64,000 nucleotides of DNA from Diatrype stigma (lineage: Eukaryota > Ascomycota > Sordariomycetes > Xylariales > Diatrypaceae). Position 1 is the first letter of the stretch. The number at the start of each line of letters is the position of its first letter. This document shows positions 45,825-59,660 of the stretch, piece after piece. The notes beneath the pieces are model-generated. The model did no database searches and was not told the origin of the DNA. It saw only the letters and a list, made by a program, of their open reading frames with translations. The stretch spans positions 186,001-250,000 of the forward strand of contig JAKJXP020000047.1 in NCBI GenBank assembly GCA_022225965.2, in the 5' to 3' direction. The position numbers were made by a program, and so were the translations under genes.

Positions 45825-48800
45825 TCAAACAGTACCCCGAAGTCTTTGCTTCCGGGCTAGCCAGTCGCCCAGCATGTTATCGAGTTGCTGTTGATCATCA
45901 GCATCATGTTGATATGATAAGGAAGTTAGGAAAGGGGGGAAACTCACTGTAGTAATTTCAGCCAACTTGGCATTTGGCTCACGGAATAGACCTACTACTG
46001 GGTGTTCCGGCCCGACTGGCGGGACGTCCGTCTTATCGTACACCACAGTGAGAAGATCGCGAATCTCAGATCCCGAATCGAAGAAAGCACGGAGGTTGGT
46101 ATCATTCCATGTCGATGTAGTCGTAGCAGAAGTTGAAGTCGTCATAGAGTCTTGGTTCCTGTGGGTCCGCTCATCAGCATCGGCAAGCTCCGGCGATGGC
46201 GATGATATCGGCGAAGATCGATCTTCTTGACTTGAGGTATCTGCCATAAGAGCGGGCGGCTTGGAGGTTGTGAGGGGTGAAACGGGTGAAACAGAAGCAG
46301 GAGAATCGGACCGTGGCTGTTGGACAGACTGTTTGGTACTTTCCGCCTCAGGTTCAGCCTGTTGCTGTTGCTTCGACGTAGCGTTGGTTTGGTTGCTGAG
46401 AAAGCTGTCTGGGTAGGATCCTGGTAAAGTCGGGCGAACTGGCTTTTCTTGCTGCTGCTGTTGAGGTTGTTGGGGCTGAGGTTCGGGAGGCGCCCTGGTC
46501 GGCTCCGGTGCAGCCTCTTCTTCCTGGGAAGACGAGTCAAACTCGTCGAGTTCAACCCGTGTTTTGACTCGGGTAACCTTTTGTGGCTTGACCTCCACGT
46601 TCGGTTGCGCAGTTTTCAGCGCTGCTGATTTGGACTTTTTGTCTTTCTGCGACTTGTCTCCACTTTCAAGGGGCTCTGATTCTATCATTCGCAATGACGA
46701 GGAAGCTGGAGGTACATTTTCCACAGTATTCGGCTGTGCTAACTGCGTGGTGATAGGCGCCGACTTGCGAGTAGGCGAAGAGTCAGTTCGCAGTTGCTGT
46801 TTCTGCAGTTTGCCAGCATTCCTCTGCGAGGCTGCCGTCTTTTCTGGTGATTCCGGCTCGGGTGCTTTCGACTCTTCCAAATCACCCGCAATGTCCATGG
46901 ATCTTTTGCCGAACGATTCGTCATCATCGTCGACGGACCTTTTCCTATCTTTCCGTGAGAAGAAGCTTCGAATCCCGCCCGGCTTCTTGTCCTTCTTCTT
47001 CTTGTCGTCCTTGACCTTATCAGGGACGAGATCCTTTTCCAGTCTATCCATGCTAGCGCGTTGCCGTGCCTCTTTTGATTCGGTAGAGTCTCGCGGCTCG
47101 CCATCGTCGCGAAGCAGGCCTGGAGTTAATGTGATCTTCTTAGTCTCTATCGACTCGTCTCGGAAGAAGGAATCCGTATTGCGTACGGTGCCGTTTCTCG
47201 AGGTTCGTTCAGGCTTGCCCTCGAACATTTCATCGCTACTCCTGTCTGCACTGGTTTCTTCATCGACGTCGGTTTTTTCGTCTGTGTCAAGCCTGACCTG
47301 CTTCTGCTGGCTCCGAGGCTTCAATGGTTCAACCTTTGCGCTCTCGTCATCTATATCCACTGCAGATTGCTGTGCAGTGGCCTGTTCCTTCTGGGCTTGC
47401 TGCGTTGTCTGGCGTTGCACCGAGTCTTCGTTCTCGCCCTCTTCCTCATCAGTAGAATACTCGATATCGGAATAGTCGACATATGTCGGAGCAGTAAAGG
47501 TGACAGTTTTGGCCTTTCTCCTCCGCATCGCTGACTTCAAGGGATTTTTCGTCTTCTCGGCCTGATCGCCAAGCATTGTCGCTGACAGCTATTGAGAAGT
47601 TAGGGTCACATAGCTTGCCAAACGAACAGGGCATATTCATACATCAATATTTCTATGCTTGTTAAGGCGTGCAAGCCTTTCTGTTGGCGTCTCGATATGT
47701 TCTGCTGGTAAGTATCCTAGATGATTCCAGTTAGTCAGGGGGTCCCAGGGCTATCTTCGCTACCTTGCCATGCAAAACATACCGATACTGCTATCCTTCA
47801 CTACCCTGACCAACCACCAATAACTATTGCTATCGTCAAGTAGCACCATCGTGTCACCTTTTGTGGCATTGGCTTGTCCTTCGACAGTTGCGACGAACGT
47901 ATGGAGGGCGTAGACGAATTCGAAATCGATATCCTCTGCGTCTTGTAAGCATTCACCGCCCCAGCCGGAGTCAATAAATCTAGGGTCATCAGTGAAAGGA
48001 AAATCATTGTCATCGTAATCATCATCATCCGTAGTATCGTAAGGAATCATCAGTTCGTAGCCGTCATCGTTTTCGAGTGCGGGTTCGACAGACGGTGAAT
48101 CGGCAACGGGGAAGTCTACCAGCGCTATCTGAAGCCCAGAGTCACGGTCGCCATGCCACTTGTCATGTCCTGTGGTCTGGTCGTCCAGTGTCGCAACTGG
48201 TTGATCGCGCCGGTCAATCAGCTGTACGCTCGCTTCCAAATCGCAATCCGAGAGTTCGTCGTAGTCGTCTAAGTATTCAACGTAGCCGTCATTATAATCG
48301 TTATCGTCGTGGGCGCCGAAGTCGTTGTGTTCGTAGTATCCGTCGTCCAGTCCAGTATACTCACCAGGAAGATGATGACTACAGCTCGGGGTATCAACGG
48401 CAGCCTTGCTTGCCAGTCGACTAGAGCGTTGTAAAGGGAGGTGCACAGGAGGGTCGAGATATGGTGACGAGGATCCCGCCTCACTCGTACGCAGAGAAAC
48501 TGGTGTATCGCAACGCAAGGAAATAGAACCGCGTAAGGAATCCACCCGGCGAGGCCAGATGGGCGGAAGGGTGTACCCACCATCTTCTATCGAAGGGGAG
48601 CTCGAGATCTTGTCCATCATATCGTCATCATCCAAATCTTCGTCGCCATCGACACCGACATCCTCCTCCTCGTTGGAGGCATTGCTGGCGGTGCCTCCAT
48701 TTTGCGCGATCGCGAGAGTGTCTTGCTGCTGCTGCATGTTGCCGCCGTGGATGGAATTCGCTATATCAGCGGCGAGGTCTTGGGCGTATTGTGAGAGGTC

Positions 48801-49244
48801 GACAGAATCAGCATTTGCCCACGATATCCTGGGGCTCCGACACTGCTCTCCGGCCCTGTCCTCTGCGACTTCACGGATAGTCTCCGCTTGGTGAGGTGCG
48901 ACGGCTCCGTTGAGTGTCAGTGTCGGGGGAGGGCGGCTGTGGTCTTTCGCAGAGGGCGCGTCGTGATCCTGAAGATCGATGGTATCTAATTAGGGAACAG
49001 CACCGGGACGTGTTGTGTTAGCCTGAGCACAGGGGGAAATGAGGAATTATGTTTTTATTGTGTTATGATAGTACCCAAACTTAATATGGCAAGTCAATGC
49101 ATGCAGGTACAATACAAGTGGGAAAGTTTCAAAGGATCCGCGTGTCGGGCAGGGTTGGTCGAGGCAGGATGGGTCAGGATTCGGAACGGGACTCAGTGCT
49201 CGGAGTTCCAACATACCAGCACGGATGATCTTTGGCCTGGTCAT
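45825..49244 (-). CDS. tea4: SH3-domain cell-polarity protein Tea4/TeaC (Bud14 homologue)
   Basis: Five exons: 49244..49217, 48985..47783, 47716..47643, 47588..45948 and 45887..45825; 3009 nt, 1002 residues. Exon 1 is only 28 nt (MTRPKIIRA) and joins DTIDLQDHD through a 231-bp intron (GTATGT donor, CCTAATTAG end). The SH3 domain (about 360-420) is split by intron 2: YALHTFVATVEGQANATKGDTM, SYWWLVRVV, then GYLPAEHIETPTERLARLNKHRNID. It is followed by the family motif MRRRKAKTVTFTAPTYVDYSD. The N-terminal part is very acidic (Asp/Glu runs). The C-terminal 450 residues are Gln/Ser/Pro-rich and disordered, with a short conserved end (VVGLFREPNAKLAEIT ... LDNMLGDWLARKQ). Tea4 links microtubule-delivered Tea1 to formins and type-1 phosphatase at cell tips; Aspergillus TeaC is the filamentous homologue. 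The last intron (60 bp) is a multiple of three and could be retained. Confidence 0.9.
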
Positions 49245-51180
49245 GTTGGGCCGCTGGCCGGCTTGCTCGCTCGCTTCCACGTCGCTCTCTGGCGTACTGC
49301 TTGGTATCCAATCCAGCCTTGATCTCCGTCTGAGGAGCGGTCGGGGCAATTGGCACCAGCATGCGCGCCTTCATCAATCAGGATCTTGCGCTGTGCTGCG
49401 AGGCAATGGGCAATGGGTTATGGATGATGGGCAATGGGTGATGGGCAATAGGCAATGGGCAACGGGGCGATGTTGTAACTTGCTCCAGTAAGTACAGACG
49501 GAGATCAAATAGATGGGCCGTTCATTAGGTGGGTGGGCGGGCAAGTGGGCAAGTGGGCAGGCAGTAATGGCTTGGCCTCCTCCTGTCCCTGTCACCCTGC
49601 GGGCCTGTCCCTACCGGCCTCGTCCTCCTCTCCAGCGATTGGCCGGTCAAGTGGTTGAAATGGTCAAATGGCGTTTTGACCCAACTAACTTTTATCTGCC
49701 CGTCTTTCGCAAGGGGGTTGGGGCTAACTAAGTTTGGAGAAAGGAGACGTAAGATCAATCGAACATTGACTTGGGCGCTAGCCGTCACTTGCCCCCGCTA
49801 ATTCCCTAATTTGTACTGGAACCAAGCCACATCCACTGCCATTTTGCTGTATTTTTGGCGACGACGATGTATGTATCAAAACGATAAATATATAGCTTTT
49901 CCAAGTAATGTATATATAAACTTATATATATAAAGTATTCGAAAATTATTTTTTATATTTAGGTATTAATAATTTATCGGAAATAATAAAGCCAAGTTAA
50001 TAATAAGTACCAATAGGTACCTAATAAATAAAAATATATGGCGATAGTACATAAAAAATACGGGCTATTTGCGCCTCGTATGTATGTAGTATTTGTGGCT
50101 AGCGCGACGTCAATGTTCGATTGATCTATCCTACCTGGAGAAAGAGTGGTGAAGGAAGTTTCGTAGTGCAGTGTTACCTTAGTGATTGGATACGGACCTA
50201 ACTACAGTACCTAGGTATGTACGTACATACAGAGTCTGTTTCGGGGTTGACAGCCCCGGCCGCCCGACCTAAAACGTATGGAGTAGTATGTAGGTGGTGG
50301 CTGTTACGGGATGCACACCACCACGAAGTCCCTGATTGAGCTGGTAATAATAGATTAATACATACATATGTAGTACCTATGTAGGTATGTAGATTAGCTA
50401 GGGGTTCAAAGCATTGCCGGGGGCTTTTGGCCAATTATATGACCATTTGATGATACCTTGCAAGCCCTGCGCAGCCTGAGGTGATTATTACCAGCCTCTA
50501 GATAACTCAAGAGGAATCGAACTAATGAAGGGAATATCTACATGTCGTATTCAACCAACCACTCGAAATATCGCAACAGAAGATGCTGGCCGAATGTACG
50601 GGAACGAGCATGATGCAGGGCAAAACTACATACATACAAACATAGAACTATATCCAATGCTGCGGCGCTGCTAGAGAAGAGCAGGTTGAATAAAATAAAA
50701 GGGGAGACTCAGGGACCAGGAAGGGAATGGTGTGTATGTAGGTACTTGGTATGTATGTATGTATGACCTATGTATGTATAAGCCCTAGCACGCAGTTACA
50801 AGTTAAGGCTGTCCCAACTTTAAGTTCTGAAACACACTTATTATTTACTATACCTACGCCATGCTGGCCATAGAATTTACAGTTCTGCGTACAATAGTAG
50901 TAGTGTTCTAAGAGCCTATATTGCCTAAATGCCATGTAGATCTTATTAATAGCTAGGCCAATATTCGATATTGTATGTTTCCATGTTTTTGATTTAGTAT
51001 TAATATAAATAGAACATATCTATAAGGCCGAGATTTAACTCGGAGGTGGCACATTAAAGTTCGGAGGGGTCTCGGTATTATAGCGTTAAACGTGCCCTGA
51101 AAAATCAAATATAAAGATTGGGCATAAGGGCTCCGTAAGGGCTAAGGCTAGCCCGAATTAAAATCGGGTTTATTTCAGGG
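49245..51180. other. Transition region from gene-bearing DNA to AT-rich block
   Basis: Upstream flank of tea4, then repeated gggcaatggg units (about 49405-49465), an AT-rich patch (49860-50060), a TACCTAGGTA-rich patch (50200-50390 and 50735-50775), and short perfect hairpins at 51028-51043 and 51152-51168. No credible gene. Confidence 0.6.
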
Positions 51181-52626
51181 TTTAATTTAATATAAGCTAT
51201 ATAAATGAAATAAAATAAATGCCTAAATATGTTATATAAAAGATACGTAATAAATACGTAATTACATTAATTATTCGAAATAATCGATTAAAATAAATAT
51301 AATAAGCATAATATAATAAATTTTAATTAATTAAATTAAAGCATTATAAAAAAATAAAATTAAAGCAAATACGTAACAAATATTAAGACGTAATTAATTA
51401 TTAAAAAGAAATATTTCGGTAAATATATCGGAAAGAAATTATAAATTTGGTTAATTATATAATGTAATTACTTAATAAATTATAAATAAAAACGTAATAA
51501 CTGCTAAATTTTCATTTCGCTTTTTTTTTTCTTTAAGCTAAAATTAACGAAAATATAAACGTTTATGCATTTATATATTTAATGCAAAAAGATAATTAAT
51601 AATATGCTTAATAATTACGTAATTAAAAACTTATTTATTTTATAATTAATAACTTTTTAGCAATTTCTTAAAAATTACGTAACAATTACATAGTAATAGC
51701 TTTATTTAAAGCCGATTTTAATTATTTCGTTATAATTAACGCGGTAAATCCTTTTTAATAGGGATATTATTACGGTAAATAATTATTTCGTTATAACGGA
51801 ATTTTTAAACATTATATATAAAGCAATTGCTAAATATGTTTTAAATAAGACCAATTTTAAATCTTAATTTAAATTAATAATTAATCGCTTTCGGTTATAT
51901 CGTTATTGCCGTAATAAATAATAATTATTACGTTATAATTACATTATTACTAAGCATTTATTAAGTAATTATAGCGACGGCCCTTAATTCGGGTAACGAT
52001 TTATTTATCGTTTACGATAAAATATAAATAATTTTCGCCTTATAATTGCTAAGCATTTGCTAATTATTTATAAGTACGACATTAATATCGGCGGTAACGA
52101 AATATATAACAAATTTATCGATATAATTGGTATAATAAGTTATTTATTATTAAATAATTGCTAAATAATAATTTAATAATACGGCAAATGCGCCGATATA
52201 TGCGAAATGTTTACCCGGATTCGAATAAATATCTAATTTATAAATACCATTAATTAAGCATTTGCTAATTAAATGTATTAATCGTTAACCGCATACGTAA
52301 TAACCCCAATATGGCCGAATAAGCCGTAAGCAAAAAATAAATATTAATTTTTAATTAATAATTGCTTTATTAATATTTTATAATGCCTTAAAGGCCTGGG
52401 TTTTTTCCGGCGGCTAAAAAAACGCCCGTTATATTATCGAGCCGGAATAAGTTTTGCTTAATTAGTACTTAATAAATGCCAGGTTATTATTAAGTTATTA
52501 TAATCGAATTATCGCCGATTTTTTTTTTTAATTTGCCGAGGTTTATAAGGTTATTACGTAAGTTATATTCTTAATAAACATTTGCCGAATATTTATTAAG
52601 TCTTTATTAAAACAAACGATATATAA
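51181..52626. other. AT-rich RIP-like decayed DNA
   Basis: Extremely AT-rich, full of TA steps and stop codons on both strands, with CpG still present and CpA scarce. No protein similarity could be read. Probably older repeats mutated beyond recognition. Confidence 0.6.
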
Positions 52627-52631
52627 TTCGT

Positions 52632-52843
52632 TATAAAAGGCTTTATTTATTATTAGTTATAAACGGTTATTAAATGGAGTTTATTTCTTAATTACAAAAG
52701 AAAAGAAAGAAATTAGAAATTTTTACGGGCTTATAAAGCCTTTTATGCGTAGCCTTAGCGCGGCTTAAAAACGTTTTAAAGCGCTACGTAACGCCGGAGA
52801 TTAACCGGTGCTAATCCCTTAGGGCTTTATAGGCCTTATTATA
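52632..52843 (-). repeat. Left (3') LTR of the gypsy element
   Basis: 212 bp, aligned with the right LTR along its length. Differences are mostly C/T and G/A, the pattern of RIP. Shared blocks include gccggagattaaccggtgc. Confidence 0.88.
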
Positions 52844-55129
52844 TAATCCCCTTATTAGCGTTAAATCCGTTATAGGCCCTTCGCGGTTAAAAAAATTTTG
52901 GCGGGTATTTATAAGGCCTATAATTGGCCCGTTGCTTTTTATCGGCCGGCCAATTAAAAAGCGTTATTTCCGCCTTTAGAATTCGCCTAATTAGGCTTAG
53001 CGCAAAACCATTAATTACGTATCGGCCCTTTTTTCTTATAAATACGGGCCGCTTTTTTTCTTTTTTTTTATCTTTTTTTTATAGCAATAATAATAATAAT
53101 AATCCCTTTTCGGTAAATTTCCCTTATTTTTCGTAAGATTTTCGTAAGGGTTTTCGTTTTTTTCTTGCTTATGCGTTAATTATGCGTATTTTTAGTTTTT
53201 ATTCGTTTGTTTATTTCCAATTGGAATTCCGAATTTATTATAAGCGGCTTTTAATCGGCTTTTTTTATTTTTACGCGCGCGGTTATTGCCGCTTATGCGA
53301 AAAAGATTTGCGTCGTTTTCGAAATGCGTAAAAGCTTCGCGAATTATTTTCCGCGTATTCGCGACGTTTTTTGTTTCGCGTATGTTACTTGTATGGCCGA
53401 AAGTTCCGATTCGTTTTATGCGAATCAAGGTCGTAAATAGTCCTTTTTTTTTTTCGAATATTTTATGCATTTCTTTCGAACATTTTTTAAGCCTTTTTTT
53501 AATTTTTCGTATTATTCGTTATATTTTTTGCAGCAATAAGAAATACGTATATAAGGATATTTCGGATATTTTCGAAATATAAGAAATTGCTAAAACGCTT
53601 ATAAAGGCCTATCTTTATTACGATTATTGCCGTTAATATAAATTAAACCTTTTTCTTTTTATTTTATTACTTATTTATAAGCTTTTAATTATTATTAACA
53701 ATTAAAAAGCCGTCGATAAAGAGGTTTATTAATTTAAACGTAAACTAAAAAAAAAAGCCGTAAATATTTTTTTACCCGTTTTTTTTTTATTCGTATGTTA
53801 TTTATTAGGTTTTTAGGCTTCCGTTATTACTATACTTATTAAATTCGGCAGCTTTTCGGTTTTTTTTGCGGCCGAAACTTATTAACGTAAATTCGATATA
53901 AATATAAGCCCTTTCTTTTTTATTCGTCGATTTTTTTTAACCGTTCGTTTTGCGTTTTTTAATTCCGCAAAGTCGCCGTTTTTAAACGTTTCGCGATCGT
54001 TATTAAAGGCTTCGTCGAAAACATTGGTAAAATCCTCGATACGCTGGTTTCGGCCGGCCTTTCGAAGCGTTAACGAAATTCGTTTTAAGCGCTTCGTACG
54101 CGTCTTGTATATGTACGTATATGCCTTTTTCGCTTATGGTTATAAATTAACTTAATAAGCGCCTTATGCGTTATTTTCGTACGTTTTATATGCGTTTCGT
54201 AAAAAAACAAATGAAACTTCGTAAAAGTTTTGGCCTTTTTTTTATTCCTTTTTTTTTTTATTCGTAAATCTTTCGTAATTATCTTTTTTCCCTTTATATG
54301 CGTCTTATTAAGGGTTCGTTACGGGTTCCGCTAAGCTTTTCGAAAACGTAATTCTGCGATTGCATTTCTTAATTTGTAATTTAGATCCGTCGTTTTTCCT
54401 TATATTCCCGTATTTCTTTTCGAACTTATTTAGGGCTTCCGTTTTTAAGAAGTTATCGAATAAATATTAACTTAATTCCGTATAATTTATTCATTTTACG
54501 AATATCCAATGGCGTGCTTTTTTTTTTTTTTGCGTATTTCGGCTTATAAGATTTTTTTTACTTTCCATTTCGGCTTCCCTTTTTCGTTCGAAACGATGGA
54601 AAGCGATTAAGTGTTTTCGTTTTTTTGCAAAAATAAGGAATCGATATTCGCGCGTTTTAAGAGATTTACGTAAAAGCGATTATGGATGTTTCCTGGCGTA
54701 TTTAGCTTTACGATATACGAGCCTAAAACTTTCGTTATTTCGTATTTGGCATGGAATTATTTAAATTTCTTAAAAAGCTAATTTGTTTTGACGTTTTTAA
54801 GCGATAACCATACTTTATTTCTTACCTTAAACCTTTCGATTAATATTCGTTACTTATTTGTTAATTTTTTCTGGATTTGCTGCATTACGGCCATAGCCGT
54901 TTAAGCGAATTCGTAACTTTTTCTTAACCGGCTTACGAAAGCTTCCGTTCGTATAATAAGGTCGATAAGCGGTAAGAAAAAGTTTTTTACTTGCTAAATC
55001 GGTTTTACGTAATAGCCGTATAACAAAAAAAACGAATTTAAGCTTATCGAATTAATGTTTTTATTATTAATCGCAAGCATCGCTTTTAAAAGAATTTTTT
55101 TTTCATTTTTATTGCAAATAAATTATAAA

Positions 55130-55530
55130 TGCTTGCAAATAAATTAATACCTTTTGGTTCGCCTTTTTCGTAACGCCGTCGCTTTCGGGATAATAAGCGG
55201 TAAAAAAACGCTATTCGATCTTTATTAAAGCGTATATTCTTTTTTAAAACCGTTCCGTTTAATTGGAATTTTTATTGCTTATTATTGCTTTCGGAAACGA
55301 ATAAAACCTTTAATATACGTTTACGAATACTTTTATATACGTTTTCGCATTTATCGTTATTATGGCTTTTAAAACGATTTTTTTAAAAAGCCGGTCGGTA
55401 ATTATTATTAAAAAATTCGAATTTCTTTCGTAAATTATTAAAAAATCGGTTATAAAATTAATAAATAATTCGCTATAAAAACGGTTCGATATAAATAAGG
55501 GCTTAAGCAGTTCTTTTTTTTTATTTCGCT
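55130..55530 (-). pseudogene. Gypsy integrase core remnant
   Basis: The minus strand reads integrase-like text with stops: LFINFITDFLIIYERNSNFL, IIITDRLFKKIV, FPKAIISNKNSN (the place of the D-x-G box) and FFTAYYPESDGVTKRRT (the STAYHPQTDGQTER-type box). It lies downstream of the RT remnant on the same strand, as in Ty3/gypsy elements. Confidence 0.8.
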
Positions 55531-56499
55531 AAACCGATTTTTTACTGCATATATTATACGTTCGAAAGAATCTTTTAATTATTACGTATATGCTTAATTA
55601 ATAAAAGCTTTTTATAAGTATTATAATCGTAATTTTCCTTTTTAAATGCCCGATTATATAAAAATTATACGTATGCTATATTAATGCTATTTATAACGGC
55701 TTTTAAGTTAGTATTTATAAGCGTTTACGAAATTAAAAGAACCCCTTGGCGTTAAATTGATATTCTGCTATTAAAACGGAAAAATCCAAATCCGGTAAAA
55801 AGCTACGTTCGCCTTTTTTAATCGTTCGAATAATTTGCGAATAGGTCGAGTTTTTTTTAAAAGCTGCGTTTTATAGGTTTTAAAAATCCTTATGCCTTAA
55901 AAATACCGCGGTTCCGTCGGGTAATTCTAATTTTCCGGCGGAAATATGGCTAATTTGTATTTATAACTTATTCGTAAAGGTTTCGGGAAAATAAATAGCC
56001 ATTTGTTCTTTATTAATTAAAAACGCCTGGATTCGTGCCTTTTGTTTTTTAGGCCTTGCGGCATATCCTGCTCCTTTTTCGAAAAACTGTCGGCGCGTAT
56101 ATTTAAGCGCCCCGTACGGAATTCGAAACGGAAATTAAAGCGTAATAGTTTTTCTAATCATTTTATTTAGCGCTCGTTTAATCGTTTCGTTATTATAAAG
56201 TATTATAAGTTCTTATAATCCGTAATTATTATAAACGATACTATTACGCTTTTAAGTTTTATATTTCATGCTTTTAAGCAGCTTATTATTATTAAAAGCT
56301 TTTTATTATGGATTTCGTAATTATTTTTTATTAAAAACAGCCGTTTCGAATAATACGTTATTAGGCGAAACAATTCTTATTTATTCTCTTATAATAAGTA
56401 TTTTCCGTTAGCTTATTCCAAATAATTATATTCGATTATTATTTTTTTATTAGGGTTTTATTATGTTAATACGGGCTCGGAAATAAAGGCGTTCTTTAG

Positions 56500-57335
56500 C
56501 CTTTTAAAAGCGGTTCTTTTTAAATCGTCTGTTTATTTTTAAGGCGTACCTTTACGAATTAACGCCGTTAAGGGCTTTATAAGATCGATATAGTAATCGA
56601 TAAAGTCGCGATAAAAGTTTACAAATCCTAAAAAGTTGCGTATTTTTTTAACGTTCTTAAAAGGTTTTTATTCCTTAATCGCGCGCATTTTTTTTGGGTT
56701 TATTTTAATTCTTATTTTTGCTTTTATTATAAAACCTAAATATTTAATTTTTTTAATTGCAAATTCGTATTTTCCGATATTAAGTGTTAATTTTGTTTTT
56801 TATAAGCGGCTTAAAACCTGTTTAACCTTATTTATATGGTTTTTTTTAAAGCCGGACGAATAAATTAATATATCGTTTATATATGCCGAATAAAAAACGT
56901 TTAAAAACTTTCGAAAAGCGTCGTTTACGTAACGTTAAAACGTCGTTAACGCATTGCTTAGCCCGAACGGAATAACGAGCCATTTATATAATCCAAATCG
57001 AATTCGGAACGTTATTTTTTATTTCTTTCTTGTTTTAATTTTGATTTTATAAAAGGCCGCCTTTACGTTTATTTTAATAAATTATTTCGTATATAAAAAT
57101 GTTTTAAATGTTTTTTAAATTAATAATAAAAAATAATTATTCCGCTTAATAATTGCGTTTAGGGCTTTATAATCGATATAAAACCGAAATCCTTCTTTTG
57201 GTTTTTTAACGAATAATATTAGAATATTCGTTATTAAGCTGTTTATACGAATATAATTCTTATTTAATAATTCGGTTAGGATTTTTTGTAATATTAAGAG
57301 TTCGTTTTTGGATATGCCATATAACGGTTTTTAAA
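56500..57335 (-). pseudogene. Gypsy reverse transcriptase remnant
   Basis: Conceptual translation of the minus strand shows RT blocks in order with scattered stops: LYGISKNELL, VKKPKEGFRFYIDYKALNAI, WLVIPFGLSNA, a catalytic-box relic AYINDILIYS (the first Asp of the YxDD box is changed to Asn), KYLGFIIKA, and FLGFVNFYRDFI with LIKPLTALIRKGTP. The loss of the catalytic Asp and at least six stop codons make it inactive. Confidence 0.88.
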
Positions 57336-59450
57336 ATACGGACAATTTGCGACTTTTTTTATTTCTTTTTAACTTAATTTCGTAATCGATTTTTTTTTAT
57401 GAAATAATAAAGCGTTATTTAATGTTTTAATAAATAAGTCGCGAAAATTTCGTAAGCGATAAAGTAATTTTTTATTTATATCGATTTTACGTTTCGGTAT
57501 TAACGTTTTATTAATATTTATTAGGATTATCGAAAATACGTTTGTTTTTAATATTTTTCGGTTAATCTTTTATAGCTTTTTTATTATTGCTCCGAACGTA
57601 TTTTCGGAAATTATATGCGCTTATTTAATGTTTCGGAAGCGGTTACGTTTTTTTCGGAAGCCCTTTTTATAAATTATTATGTAATTCGCTTTATTTACGG
57701 TTAGGCTATATTTAAAAACGTCGTATGAAACGTTTTTATATTTCATTTACGGCTTTTCGAATATAAAAGAAAAAGCTAAATTCTTAATAATATATGCGTA
57801 AGTTTTGGATTTATATTTATTTATATCGGTTTTTATATAAGTTATTTTACGAATAACTTTTTATTAATGTAATTCCTTTTTACGAACCTTTCGTAATTCT
57901 TTCGGCTTAATAAAAATACGCAATAATTTTAATCGTTTTACGAATAACTTATTTACGGCGACATAATATTTATAACCCAAATTTATTAAGGCTTCGACGA
58001 ATTTTTCTTAATTTATATATATATCGATAAAAAAAAGAATACCGTTTATGTTTTGCTTGGCCTGTTCGATTTTTTCTTAAAAAGCCTTCGCCATTTATAC
58101 GCGATTCGGCATAAGGGCTAATTTCTTTTTTCGTCCGAGCCCGAAAATTCGTTTTAATTTCCCTTTTAGGACTTAATATCGAACGTTGCGATAATATTCG
58201 GGCGTTTAACGAAAAGAAAAAAGCAGCGATTGGCCCGATAATTTTTCCGGCCGTATCGAAAGCATAGGCCTTTAGCCATCCTGTCGTTTCGCTTTTTTCG
58301 CGAAACCCATTTTGCGCGTTACTTTTTAGCGCTATTCGAGCCGATTTCTTGGCTGTTTAGCCGTTTTTGCTGTTTAATTAAGGCTGTTACGCCGGACATT
58401 TTCGTATTTTTTTCTTTATTTATTAATTAATGGGAAGCTATAACGTTTTTGCGAATAAAAAATAAGCCGTTATTGGACTTATAAAACAAATAACGTTTTA
58501 ATCGGCTTGTTATTTTTAATACGTCATTTATTTATTTAACGTAATTATTTGGAAAAAACGCTACAATTAGGGCCTTTTTGAATTTTTCGTTAATCGCGTT
58601 TTAAAACATAACGAATTTCGCCGAATTGGGCCATATTGCTTTTCCTGCGTCGGCAATAATCCTTTCGAAAATTAAAAAAAAGTTCGCGAATCGTGCGTTA
58701 ATACCTTAATGGAAATCCTTAAGTTTTGCGACCGAATTTTTTTGTTTATTTTTATTACCGTATATATTAATAAGGTAATCCAAAAACGTAAAGAAATTGC
58801 GCTAATTAAAAGGATCTTTTAAAATGAAAAAAGTAATAATAACTTTTTAAACTGTTTTGCCTAAACGGTCGTAAATTATATAAAACTGGTTTCCGGTTTT
58901 TCCGATAAATCCGGCATTTTTAATTAGTTTATATCTTATTTTAAATTTCCATTGCGGAAATTCCGCGCAATTGCCGTTAAAAATATCCGGCTACGTTATG
59001 GATTTTTTTTTAACGACCTTTTTTTTGTTATTATTAAATTGCTTATTGCCTTAAAATATAACGTTTTCGTTAGCAGGCATTAGGTTCGTTAAAGCGTTCG
59101 CGTTTTTTGCGAAGCCGTTGGTATTAGGATGGTAATTAACTAATTGTACGAGAATTTTTTATTGGGCTTTTAAGTTTTATTCGAATTAAGAAGTCGAATT
59201 AGCTAAGAGTTCGTTTTTTTCGTTTTGGGCCGCCATTTATTGTTAAAGTTGGAAAAACTTTTATTTGCTTCGTTAAAAGGAAGTATTTATGCATTATTTA
59301 AAACTTGTTATTGCGGTATTTATTGCTTAGTTAAATACGTTAATTATATTTTGCATTTCCGCGGGTATTTGCTTATTATTACCGCTTATTTTAATAATTT
59401 AAGAACGTTTTTATTGCTGTTTATTTGTTAATTTTAAGAATTAGGAAATA

Positions 59451-59660
59451 TATAAAAGGCTTTATTTATTGCTAGCTGCAAACGGTTGCTAAATAAAGTT
59501 TATTTTTTAATTATAAAAGAAAAAAAAAACTAGAAATTTTTACGGATTTGCAAAGCCTTTTATGCGCAGCCTTAATGCGGCTTAGAAGCGTTTTAAAGCG
59601 TTGCGCGGCGCCGGAGATTAACCGGTGCCAACCCCTTAAGGCCTTATAGGCCCCATTATA
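59451..59660 (-). repeat. Right (5') LTR of the gypsy element
   Basis: 210 bp. Begins tataaaaggctttatttatt like the left LTR and ends ccccattata, followed immediately by the TTCGT duplication. Confidence 0.88.

Larger units (their letters stand above)
52632..59660 (-). mobile_element. Ty3/gypsy LTR retrotransposon, complete outline, RIP-inactivated
   Basis: Two matching LTRs (52632-52843 and 59451-59660) enclose a 7-kb unit flanked on both sides by the same 5 bp TTCGT (52627-52631 and 59661-59665), a target-site duplication. LTR ends read TA...TA, as expected if TG...CA were mutated by RIP. On the minus strand a purine tract (aaggggatta) abuts the left LTR, so the left LTR is the 3' LTR. Domains on the minus strand, in order: reverse transcriptase, RNase H region, integrase, which is the Ty3/gypsy order. 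Many in-frame stops and D-to-N type changes make every gene dead. Gag and protease should lie about 57.4-59.4 kb but are not readable. Confidence 0.88.

Noticed and set aside
56636..56863. 75-codon plus-strand frame in the gypsy element
   Set aside because: It is antisense to the reverse transcriptase remnant.
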